A stretch of 7,242 bases of DNA, taken from assembly GCA_017471125.1 (NCBI GenBank), contig JAFUWR010000300.1, positions 1 to 7,242 on the forward strand, given 5' to 3'. A program made the position numbers and the translations under genes. The DNA is from Clostridia bacterium. GTDB lineage: Bacteria; Bacillota; Clostridia; Christensenellales; Aristaeellaceae. Below the pieces are notes generated by a model. That model had not been told where the DNA came from. It searched no databases and saw only the letters and a list, made by a program, of their open reading frames with translations. Shown here in pieces: positions 1 to 6,157 of the stretch (within the stretch, counting starts at the first letter, position 1; every line of letters begins with the position of its first letter).

Positions 1-1905
1 CGCCCCGATGCGGCCGCGCAGGCCCCCGTCCAGGCGGTGGAGCCCGCCCGCGCCCCGCGGAAGCGGAAGAAGCTGTACGTGGAGAACGTGGAGAAGCCCG
101 CCGAGGCGCCCGCCCAGCGGGGCCGCAGCGGGGACGTGGGCTTCGCCACCCGGGACTTCGACGACTTCGATATGCTGGACGCTGAGAGCATCCTCCAGGA
201 CAAGGCCGAGGCCGACGAGGGCCGCGCCTTCAAGCCCGACCGCTCCGCGGCGGTGGAGGAGTCCCGCAAGGGCAAGCGCGACGTGGCCGACCTCCCAGAT
301 GAGGCGCTGCGCATCGAGCCCCAGGTCTACGAGACCCCCGACGACGAGGCCGACGACGCGCCCTTCGACATCCCCTCCCGGCAGCGGGCCAAGAAGGGCG
401 AACTGCCGAAGATCGAGAAGGGCGAGATGAAGGTCATGGTGGAGGAGGACGAGCCGGAGTACAACTATCCCCCCATCGACCTGCTGCAGAGCGGCGAGTC
501 CGAGGACGTGTCCAAGCACGCCCGGAAGGACCGCGAGAAGGCGCAATTGCTGGAGGACACGCTTTCGTCCTTCGGCATCACCGCGCGGCTGACCGGCATC
601 GCCCACGGCCCCGCCGTGACGCGCTTCGAGCTGCAGCCCGCGCCGGGCATCAAGGTGAGCCGCATCACGTCGCTGTCCGACGACATCGCCCTGAACCTGG
701 CCGCCATGTCCGTGCGCATCGAGGCCCCCATCCCCGGCAAGGCCGCGGTGGGCGTCGAGATCCCCAACGACAAGGTGGAGATGGTGCGCCTGCGCGATGT
801 GCTGGAGTCCTCCGAGGCCCGCAAGCACCCGTCCCGCATCGCGGTGGGGCTGGGCAAGGACAACTCGGGCCGCTACATCGTGGCCGACATCGCCAAGATG
901 CCCCACGTGCTCATCGCGGGCCAGACCGGCTCCGGTAAGTCCGTGTGCATCAACGCCATCATCGCGTCGATCCTGTTCCGCGCCTCCCCCGAGGAGGTCC
1001 GGCTCATACTGATCGACCCGAAGGTGGTCGAGCTGTCCATCTACAACGACATCCCCCACCTGGTCTGCCCGGTGGTCACCGACCCGAAGAAGGCCGCCAG
1101 CGCGCTGGATTGGGCCGTGGCCGAGATGACCCGGCGCTACAAGCTGTTCGCCGAGCGGGGCGTCCGCGACATCAAGGGCTACAACAAGTCCCTCAAGGAG
1201 GGCGAAAAGATATTGCCCCAGATGGTCATCATCATCGACGAGCTGGCCGACCTGATGATGGTCTCCCCCGGCGAGGTGGAGGACAGCATCTGCCGCATCG
1301 CCCAGTTGGCCCGCGCCTGCGGCATGCACCTGGTCATCGCCACCCAGCGGCCGTCCGTCAACGTCATCACCGGCATCATCAAGGCCAACATCCCCACCCG
1401 CATCGCCTTCTCCGTGGCGTCCCAGGTGGACAGCCGCACCATGATCGACCACGGCGGCGCGGAAAAGCTGCTGGGCAACGGCGACATGCTGTTCGTGCCC
1501 AACGGCGGCAAGTCCATGCGCGTGCAGGGCGCGTGGGTGTCCGACGAGGAGGTGCATGCCATCGTCGAGTACATCAAGCAGTCCGGCGAGGCCGTGTACG
1601 ACCCCGACATGCTCGAGCACCTGGAGAACGCCACCAAGACCGACGCCGAGAAGGAGGAGTACGAGGAGGCCTATGACCCCAAGCTGCCCGAGGCCGTCGA
1701 GATCGTGCTCGATTTGGGCCAGGCGTCCATCTCCATGCTCCAGCGGCGCATGCGCATCGGCTACGCCCGGGCCGGACGCCTCATCGACGAGATGGCCCGG
1801 CGCGGCATCGTCTCCGAGGCCGACGGCGCCAAGCCCCGCGCCGTGCTCATCACCCGCGAGGACGCGCGGCTGATGTTCGAGGAGGACGAGCAGATGGGGG
1901 CGTAG
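1..1905 (+). CDS. ftsK: DNA translocase FtsK/SpoIIIE, 5'-truncated by window edge
   Basis: This is the cytoplasmic part of the septal DNA pump that moves chromosome ends across the closing division or sporulation septum. The frame is open from base 1 with no convincing start. The GTG at 37 lies inside a charged, Pro/Ala-rich linker, so the N-terminal membrane segments must lie upstream of the window. Visible in order: an acidic/basic linker (about 1-450); the motor beginning near YNYPPIDLL (about 460-490); Walker A GQTGSGKS at 919-942; Walker B MVIIIDE at 1222-1242; the conserved ATQRPSVNVITG stretch near 1339-1374; and a C-terminal winged-helix gamma domain (about 1690-1855, with LDLGQASISMLQRR), which in this family reads skewed octamers to set direction. 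Both ATPase motifs are intact. It is the first gene of a pair with fic, 21 nt downstream, and no terminator lies between them. FtsK and SpoIIIE cannot be separated from sequence alone; family assignment is very secure. Confidence 0.97.
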   Translation, partial: RPDAAAQAPVQAVEPARAPRKRKKLYVENVEKPAEAPAQRGRSGDVGFATRDFDDFDMLDAESILQDKAEADEGRAFKPDRSAAVEESRKGKRDVADLPDEALRIEPQVYETPDDEADDAPFDIPSRQRAKKGELPKIEKGEMKVMVEEDEPEYNYPPIDLLQSGESEDVSKHARKDREKAQLLEDTLSSFGITARLTGIAHGPAVTRFELQPAPGIKVSRITSLSDDIALNLAAMSVRIEAPIPGKAAVGVEIPNDKVEMVRLRDVLESSEARKHPSRIAVGLGKDNSGRYIVADIAKMPHVLIAGQTGSGKSVCINAIIASILFRASPEEVRLILIDPKVVELSIYNDIPHLVCPVVTDPKKAASALDWAVAEMTRRYKLFAERGVRDIKGYNKSLKEGEKILPQMVIIIDELADLMMVSPGEVEDSICRIAQLARACGMHLVIATQRPSVNVITGIIKANIPTRIAFSVASQVDSRTMIDHGGAEKLLGNGDMLFVPNGGKSMRVQGAWVSDEEVHAIVEYIKQSGEAVYDPDMLEHLENATKTDAEKEEYEEAYDPKLPEAVEIVLDLGQASISMLQRRMRIGYARAGRLIDEMARRGIVSEADGAKPRAVLITREDARLMFEEDEQMGA

Positions 1906-1926
1906 CTGCCCGGATGGGGTGAGGAT

Positions 1927-2535
1927 ATGGAGCTTCAGAACAAACTCGGCCTGACCGGCGCGGCGCTGGCGGACGCGGAGGAGCGACTGAGCAAGCGGCG
2001 CGCGCGGGAGCTGTTCGAGCGCGGCCTGCTGGACGGCATCGAGGTGGGCACCTACGCGGGCCTGCAGGCCATCCACCGGCACCTGTTCGGCGACATCTAC
2101 GACTTCGCCGGCGAGACGCGCAGGCTCAACCTGTCCAAGGGCAGCTTTCGGTTTGCCTCCGCGCTGTACCTGGACGAGGCGCTGAGGCAGATCAGCGCCA
2201 TGCCCGAGCAGACCTACGAACAGATCATCGCCAAGTACGTGGAGATGAACATCGCCCACCCGTTCCTCGAGGGCAACGGCCGCAGCACGCGCATTTGGCT
2301 GGACGCCATGCTGAAGCGGGCGCTGGGCGTCGTGGTGGACTGGAGCCGCGTGGACCGGGAGGACTACCTGCTGGCCATGGAGCGCAGCCCCGTGCGCGAC
2401 ACCGAGATACGCCTGCTGCTCAGGGACGCCCTGACCGACCGGGTCGACGACCGCGCCATCTTCATGCGCGGCGTGGACGCCAGCTATCGTTACGAGGGCT
2501 ACGATCGGTACAGGACCGACGAACAGGCGCCTTGA
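1927..2535 (+). CDS. fic: Fic-domain protein adenylyltransferase, class III (self-inhibited)
   Basis: A 202-aa Fic (filamentation induced by cAMP) enzyme, expected to transfer AMP from ATP to a hydroxyl side chain of a target protein in the cytoplasm. The core motif HPFLEGNGRSTR (residues 111-122) carries the catalytic His111, the metal-binding acidic residue Glu115 and the phosphate-binding GNGR loop. The target-docking flap lies around residues 61-77 (AGETRRLNLSKGSFRF). Near the C-terminus SYRYEG (186-191) fits the inhibitory (S/T)xxxE(G/N) signature, with Glu190 as the expected blocker of ATP gamma-phosphate. This marks class III, where inhibition is internal and no separate antitoxin is needed. 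Characterised class III members include Neisseria NmFic, which modifies GyrB/ParE and self-modifies the Tyr after the motif Ser (Tyr187 here). The ATG is preceded by a GGGGTGAGG ribosome site at 1916-1924, rather close. The gene is probably co-transcribed with ftsK and ends at the hairpin 13 nt past its stop. The target here is unknown. Confidence 0.93.
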   Translation: MELQNKLGLTGAALADAEERLSKRRARELFERGLLDGIEVGTYAGLQAIHRHLFGDIYDFAGETRRLNLSKGSFRFASALYLDEALRQISAMPEQTYEQIIAKYVEMNIAHPFLEGNGRSTRIWLDAMLKRALGVVVDWSRVDREDYLLAMERSPVRDTEIRLLLRDALTDRVDDRAIFMRGVDASYRYEGYDRYRTDEQAP

Positions 2536-2581
2536 GATGAAACGACAGGGGCCGCTGCGCGTGGCAGCGGCCCTTTTCATC
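2536..2581 (+). terminator. Rho-independent terminator after fic
   Basis: A 10-bp GC-rich stem pairs 2549-2558 with 2564-2573 around a 5-nt loop and is followed by TTTT at 2574-2577. Outside it, GATGAAA (2536-2542) is complementary to TTTCATC (2575-2581), so the T-tract could alternatively pair in a longer, interrupted stem. It lies immediately after the fic stop and closes the ftsK-fic unit. Confidence 0.85.
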
Positions 2582-2596
2582 GCCCGATCTGTCCCA

Positions 2597-2625
2597 TTGT
2601 CAAACCCGCGAAAATGCGCTATAAT
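2597..2625 (+). promoter_or_regulatory. Sigma-A promoter for the orf81-rimO-pgsA unit
   Basis: TTGTCA (2597-2602, five of six consensus positions) and a perfect TATAAT (2620-2625) are separated by exactly 17 nt, inside a noticeably A+T-richer patch of otherwise G+C-rich DNA. The predicted transcript start is near 2632, giving a leader of about 75 nt. The promoter begins only 19 nt after the terminator T-tract, so the second unit is insulated from ftsK-fic transcription. No extended -10 TG is in register. Confidence 0.85.
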
Positions 2626-2646
2626 AGGGACAGACGGATGGACGCA

Positions 2647-2679
2647 TCGTCGAGAAGATATTGGGATCTTTTGCGACGA
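2647..2679 (+). promoter_or_regulatory. Leader hairpin upstream of the small ORF
   Basis: In the 5' leader, TCGTCG (2647-2652) pairs with CGACGA (2674-2679). After a single bulged G (2673), AGAAGAT (2653-2659) pairs with ATCTTTT (2666-2672, one G-U), leaving a 6-nt loop. The total is 13 bp. No T-tract follows, so it is not a classical terminator. It ends 11 nt before the AAAGGA ribosome-binding sequence (2690-2695) and could affect RNA stability or translation. It resembles no riboswitch class I know. The pairing is seen; the function is inferred. Confidence 0.5.
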
Positions 2680-2707
2680 CAATGACGAGAAAGGATCGGT
2701 GCAAAAC

Positions 2708-2953
2708 ATGCGTGAGGTTTTGGATCGAATAGAGGATCGCGGCGTGGCGCGGGGCATGGCGCAGGGGATGTCCCAGGGCATCGCGCGCGGTATCGCTCAG
2801 GGCATGGTTCAGGGCGAGGAGAAGAAGGCCATGGAGATGGCGGTGAAGCTGCACCAGATGGGCATGAAGCCCGAGGACATCGCCGGCGTCGCCAACGAGC
2901 CCGTGAGCAAGGTGCGGCAGTGGCTGGGGCTTCCCGCCGTGCCGGTGAGGTAA
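2708..2953 (+). CDS. 81-aa orphan Rpn-tail-like protein with GxxQ/GxxR repeats
   Basis: A small protein with three parts. Residues 1-11 (MREVLDRIEDR) form a short helix. Residues 12-39 are seven tetrapeptide units starting with Gly (GVAR, GMAQ, GMSQ, GIAR, GIAQ, GMVQ, GEEK). Residues 40-74 form a helix-turn-helix-like segment with KLHQMGMKPEDIAG and VSKVRQWLG. This layout matches the C-terminal tail of Rpn (PD-(D/E)XK recombination-promoting nuclease/transposase-like) proteins of Firmicutes, but no nuclease domain is encoded upstream. The frame opens back to 2537, yet that start would precede the promoter and span the terminator. I therefore chose ATG 2708, 12 nt after AAAGGA; GTG 2699 sits too close to it. 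Its TAA overlaps the first ATG available to rimO (TAATG). Function is unknown. It could be a decayed Rpn remnant, though the good promoter, ribosome site and intact frame argue for a working gene. Confidence 0.72.
   Translation: MREVLDRIEDRGVARGMAQGMSQGIARGIAQGMVQGEEKKAMEMAVKLHQMGMKPEDIAGVANEPVSKVRQWLGLPAVPVR
2741..2824 (+). repeat. Seven imperfect 12-bp tandem units coding Gly-x-x-x
   Basis: Consecutive 12-nt units, each beginning GGN (for example GGCATGGCGCAG, GGCATGGTTCAG), encode the Gly-led tetrapeptides of the 81-aa protein. Units vary mainly at third codon positions. A gain or loss of a unit would keep the frame. Confidence 0.8.
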
Positions 2954-2958
2954 TGTCC

Positions 2959-4278
2959 ATGAAAAAGGTAGGTATGGTATCCCTCGGCTGCGCGAAGAAC
3001 CGCGTGGACGCCGAGAACATGCTGGGCATGCTGCGCCAGCGGGGATTTGAGATCGTGGCGGACCCGGCGGAGGCGGACGTGCTGTTCGTGAACACCTGCG
3101 GGTTCATCGAGTCGGCGAAGGAGGAGTCCATCGACGCGATCTTCGAGATGGCGCAGTACAAAAAGACGGGCAAAGCCAAACATCTGTTCGTCACCGGCTG
3201 CCTGGCCCAGCGCTATCCCGACGCGCTGATGTCGGAGATCCCGGAGATCGACGGCATACTGGGCGTGGCGGAGTACGCCCGCCTGTTCGAGATGATGGAA
3301 TCCGCCGAGGCGGGCGCGAAGCCCTGCTACACGGCCAACGGCGCGCGCTTCCTGAACACGCCCCGGGTGCTGACGACCCCGGGCTATTCGGCCTACGTCA
3401 AGATCTCCGACGGCTGCGACAACCGCTGCACCTACTGCGCCATACCGCTGATCCGGGGCGGTTACAGCTCCCGGCCCTTCGACGACATCGTGGCCGAGTG
3501 CGCGAAGCTGGCCGGCGAGGGCGTGACGGAGGTGACGCTCATCGCCCAGGACACGTCCCGCTACGGCTGCGACCTGGGCGACGGCCACTACCAGCTCCCG
3601 GAGCTGCTGGAGGCGGTCAGCGCCATCGAGGGCATCCACTGGGTGCGGGTGCTGTACTGCTATCCCGACTCCACGGAGGACCGGCTGCTGGACGCGATCC
3701 AGAAGCTCCCCAAGGTGGCCCCCTACCTGGACCTGCCCCTGCAGCACATCGACGACGACCTGCTTCGGCGCATGAACCGCCGCGGCAGCGCCGACTGGAT
3801 CAAGAGCCGCATCGAGGAGTGCCACCGCCGGGGCATCACCCTGCGCACGACGATGATCGTGGGCTTCCCCGGCGAGACGGACGCGCAGTTCGAGACGCTG
3901 CTGGACTTCGTCAAGTGGGCGCAGTTCGACCGGCTGGGCGCGTTCACCTACTCCGCCGAGGAGGGCACCGCCGCCGCGAAGATGCCCGACCAGATCGACG
4001 AGGACGTCAAGCAGGCGCGGCTGGATCAACTGATGATGCTCCAGCAGGCCGTGTCCATGGAGCGCAACCAGGCGCGGATCGGCACCGAATGCGAGGTGCT
4101 GGTGGACGGCTATGACGACGACGAGGGCCGCTTCTACGGCCGGAGCCTGCTGGAGGCTCCCGAGAGCGACGGCTGCGTCTGGCTGGCCGCCGACCGCGAC
4201 CTGACCCCCGGCGAGTACGTGCAGGTGAAGATCACCGGCGCGGACGCCTACGACCTCGAGGGGGAGGTGCTCGCATGA
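2959..4278 (+). CDS. rimO: Ribosomal protein S12 (Asp) methylthiotransferase RimO
   Basis: A radical-SAM Fe-S enzyme that adds a methylthio group to the conserved aspartate of ribosomal protein S12. Counting from ATG 2959 (439 aa, close to the usual 440), the N-terminal methylthiotransferase domain supplies Cys11 (SLGCAKN), Cys47 (NTCGF) and Cys81 (TGCLAQRY) for one cluster. The radical-SAM CxxxCxxC is at Cys153, Cys157 and Cys160 (CDNRCTYC). A C-terminal TRAM domain of about 65 residues follows. The ESAKEES stretch after NTCGF and the SLGCAKN opening fit RimO better than the tRNA enzyme MiaB. ATG 2953 is a possible start two codons earlier, but GGTGAGG (2944-2950) is spaced 8 nt from 2959 and only 2 from 2953. 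It is second in the orf81-rimO-pgsA unit and overlaps pgsA by 4 nt (ATGA), suggesting coupled translation. Confidence 0.96.
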   Translation: MKKVGMVSLGCAKNRVDAENMLGMLRQRGFEIVADPAEADVLFVNTCGFIESAKEESIDAIFEMAQYKKTGKAKHLFVTGCLAQRYPDALMSEIPEIDGILGVAEYARLFEMMESAEAGAKPCYTANGARFLNTPRVLTTPGYSAYVKISDGCDNRCTYCAIPLIRGGYSSRPFDDIVAECAKLAGEGVTEVTLIAQDTSRYGCDLGDGHYQLPELLEAVSAIEGIHWVRVLYCYPDSTEDRLLDAIQKLPKVAPYLDLPLQHIDDDLLRRMNRRGSADWIKSRIEECHRRGITLRTTMIVGFPGETDAQFETLLDFVKWAQFDRLGAFTYSAEEGTAAAKMPDQIDEDVKQARLDQLMMLQQAVSMERNQARIGTECEVLVDGYDDDEGRFYGRSLLEAPESDGCVWLAADRDLTPGEYVQVKITGADAYDLEGEVLA

Positions 4279-4829
4279 ACCTGCCCAACAAGCTGACGCT
4301 CCTGCGCATCTGCATGATCCCGTTCTTCGTGCTCTTCGCGAAGCTGCCGGGCTTCGGCATGCAGGTCGTGGCGGTGATCGTCTACATCCTCGCCTGCGCC
4401 ACCGACGCGCTGGACGGGCGCATCGCCCGCTCCCGGAACCTCATCACCAACTTCGGCAAGTTCATGGACCCCATCGCGGACAAGCTGCTGGTGATGTCGG
4501 CCATGATCGTGCTGACGGCACAGGGCCGCATGCCCGACTGGGTGTGCATACTGATGCTGGCCCGGGAGTTCCTGGTGTCCGGCTTCCGGCTGGTGGCCGT
4601 GGAGAACGGCCGGGTCATCGCCGCCGGACCGCTGGGCAAGCTCAAGACCGTGTTCCAGATGGTGTCCACCATCGCGCTGATGCTGCTGGTGGCCAGGGAC
4701 GGCCAGCACCCGCTGGGCAGCGGCGGCGCGGTGTTCGCGTATGCGCTCATGTACATCGCCCTCGTGCTGACCGTCGTCAGCGGCTTCGACTACATCTGGC
4801 GCAACAAGGACTGCATCAGCGATATGTAA
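4275..4829 (+). CDS. pgsA: CDP-diacylglycerol--glycerol-3-phosphate 3-phosphatidyltransferase
   Basis: A membrane enzyme that makes phosphatidylglycerophosphate from CDP-diacylglycerol and glycerol-3-phosphate, the committed step to phosphatidylglycerol and cardiolipin. The 184-aa length is typical. The complete CDP-alcohol phosphotransferase signature is present: Asp44-x2-Asp47-Gly48-x2-Ala51-Arg52-x8-Gly61-x3-Asp65-x3-Asp69, whose four aspartates bind metal and substrate. Several hydrophobic segments are visible (around residues 12-22, 29-42, 71-81, 89-101, 126-140, 148-167), consistent with about six membrane helices. The NLPNKLTLLR opening is characteristic of PgsA. A GGAGGTG ribosome site at 4263-4269 lies inside the end of rimO, 5 nt before the ATG. 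It is the last gene of the unit and ends 4 nt before the shared terminator stem. Confidence 0.96.
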   Translation: MNLPNKLTLLRICMIPFFVLFAKLPGFGMQVVAVIVYILACATDALDGRIARSRNLITNFGKFMDPIADKLLVMSAMIVLTAQGRMPDWVCILMLAREFLVSGFRLVAVENGRVIAAGPLGKLKTVFQMVSTIALMLLVARDGQHPLGSGGAVFAYALMYIALVLTVVSGFDYIWRNKDCISDM

Positions 4830-4832
4830 ATC

Positions 4833-4865
4833 AAAAGGGAATGGCTTTCGGGGCCATTCCCTTTT
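4833..4865. terminator. Bidirectional terminator between pgsA and metY
   Basis: A perfect 13-bp stem pairs 4833-4845 with 4853-4865 (AAAAGGGAATGGC and its reverse complement) around a 7-nt loop. The A-run on the left and T-run on the right give a U-tail on either strand. It lies 4 nt after the pgsA stop and 12 nt beyond the metY stop, so it serves both convergent units. Confidence 0.9.
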
Positions 4866-4877
4866 CGCGTACATGGG

Positions 4878-6140
4878 CTAAATCTTTTTGAACGCCTGGT
4901 CGAGGTCGGCCAGGATATCGTCGACGTTCTCGAGGCCCACGGACAGGCGGACGAGCCCCTCGCCGATGCCGGCGGCGGCGAGCTGTTCGGCGGTGCACTG
5001 GCGGTGGGTGGAGGACGCGGGGTGGAGGATGCAGGTGCGGATGTCGGCCACGTGCACCTCGTTGGTCACGAGCCTGAGGGCGTCCAGGAAGGCCATGGCG
5101 GTCTCCCGGCCTCCGGCGAGGGTGAAGGAGATGACGGCGCAGGTGCCCTTCAGGTATTTTTTATACAGCGCGTGGTCCTTGTCGGAGGGCAGGGCGGGGA
5201 ACTTGACGGCGGTCACCTTGGGGTGGCGCTCCAGGTACTCGGCCACCCGCATGCCGTTTTCGTGGTACTGGCGCATGCGCACGGGCAGGGTCTCGAGGCC
5301 CAGGTTCAGCAAAAACGCCGAGTGCGCGGCGGGGTAGACGCCGAAGTCGCGCATCAGGTTCATCCGGGCGCGGGTGATGTAGGCCGCCGCGCCGTAGGCC
5401 TGGGTGTAGGAGATGCCGTGGTAGCTCTCGTCGGGCTCGGTGAGCTCCGGGAACTTGCCGTTGGTCCAGTCGAACCTGCCGCCGTCCACGATGACGCCGC
5501 CGATCTGCACCGCGTGGCCGTCCATGTACTTGGATGTGGAGTGGGTCACGATGTCCGCGCCGAATTCGATGGGCTTGCAGAACACCGGGGTGGCGAAGGT
5601 GTTGTCCACGATCAGCGGCACGCCGTGGCGGTGGGCGATGGCGGCGAAGCGCTCGATGTCCAGCACGTCCATAGCGGGGTTGGCCATGGTCTCGCCGAAC
5701 ACCAGCCGGGTGCGGTCGGTGAAGGCCGCCTCGATGACCGCGTCCGGGTCGCCGCCGCTGACGAAGGTGGTGGCGATGCCCAGCCGCTTGAGGGTCACGT
5801 TGAACAGGTTGGTGGTGCCGCCGTAGATGCTGCCGAGGCTGACGATGTGGTCGCCCGCGCCGCAGATGTTCAGCACCGCCAGCAGGTTCGCTGCCTGGCC
5901 GGAGGTGGTGCACATGGCCGCCACGCCGCCCTCCAGCGCCGCGATCTTTTCCTCCACGGCCATCACCGTGGGATTGCCGAACCGGGAATACACCAGCGAC
6001 AGGGTCGGGTCGTCGAACACCTTGGCGATCTCCTCGGCGGTGTCGTAGGCGTAGGTGATGCTCTGCACGATGGGCAGCACCCGGGGCTCCGCGTTGCCGG
6101 GGGTATAGCCGGCGTGCAGGCACTTGGTCTCGTCTCTCAT
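4878..6140 (-). CDS. metY: O-acetylhomoserine aminocarboxypropyltransferase (sulfhydrylase)
   Basis: A PLP enzyme of the Cys/Met-metabolism (gamma-family) fold, 420 aa, expected to make homocysteine from O-acetylhomoserine and sulfide in the cytoplasm. Visible motifs: YSRFGNPT (51-58), whose Tyr and Arg contact the neighbouring subunit's PLP phosphate; TSGQAA (79-84); VDNTFATP (178-185) with the PLP-ring Asp179; STSKYMDGH (201-209) with Schiff-base Lys204; and the C-terminal SVGLENVDD. The insert around FDWTNGKFPELTEPDESYHG and the GLETLPVRM stretch are typical of MetY rather than MetB or methionine gamma-lyase, though lyase activity cannot be excluded from sequence. A strong AGGAGG at 6148-6153 lies 7 nt before the ATG. 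It follows the hydrolase gene by 17 nt, so it has no promoter of its own here, and no SAM riboswitch or T-box fits in the gap. Confidence 0.93.
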   Translation of the reverse strand: MRDETKCLHAGYTPGNAEPRVLPIVQSITYAYDTAEEIAKVFDDPTLSLVYSRFGNPTVMAVEEKIAALEGGVAAMCTTSGQAANLLAVLNICGAGDHIVSLGSIYGGTTNLFNVTLKRLGIATTFVSGGDPDAVIEAAFTDRTRLVFGETMANPAMDVLDIERFAAIAHRHGVPLIVDNTFATPVFCKPIEFGADIVTHSTSKYMDGHAVQIGGVIVDGGRFDWTNGKFPELTEPDESYHGISYTQAYGAAAYITRARMNLMRDFGVYPAAHSAFLLNLGLETLPVRMRQYHENGMRVAEYLERHPKVTAVKFPALPSDKDHALYKKYLKGTCAVISFTLAGGRETAMAFLDALRLVTNEVHVADIRTCILHPASSTHRQCTAEQLAAAGIGEGLVRLSVGLENVDDILADLDQAFKKI

Positions 6141-6157
6141 GTCGTCGCCTCCTGAAA

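Noticed and set aside
415..422. GAGAAGGG octamer matching the B. subtilis SpoIIIE recognition sequence, inside ftsK itself
   Set aside because: A single copy, explained by Glu-Lys-Gly codons in a charged linker; chance is a sufficient explanation without genome-wide skew data.
2682..2732. 16-codon leader ORF containing a CKTC motif, overlapping the start of the 81-aa gene
   Set aside because: No ribosome site before its ATG, and its codons simply cover the ribosome site of the next gene; too short to support without conservation.
2537..2953. Longer 138-aa version of the small ORF, starting right after fic
   Set aside because: Its first 57 codons cross the terminator, the sigma-A promoter and the leader hairpin, and look non-coding; ATG 2708 is downstream of the promoter with a ribosome site.
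2809..4029. 406-aa minus-strand open frame opposite rimO
   Set aside because: Low-complexity His/Val/Leu/Arg-rich translation typical of the antisense of a G+C-rich gene; rimO is unambiguous on the other strand.
4248..4874. 208-aa minus-strand frame opposite pgsA
   Set aside because: His/Asp/Gln-rich antisense shadow that would also read through the bidirectional terminator.
5004..6155. 383-aa plus-strand open frame opposite metY
   Set aside because: Gly/Val/His-rich shadow of a G+C-rich coding region with no recognisable domain; metY is unambiguous.
6141..6157. Possible separate promoter or riboswitch for metY
   Set aside because: The gap to the upstream gene is only 17 nt and is filled by the ribosome site.
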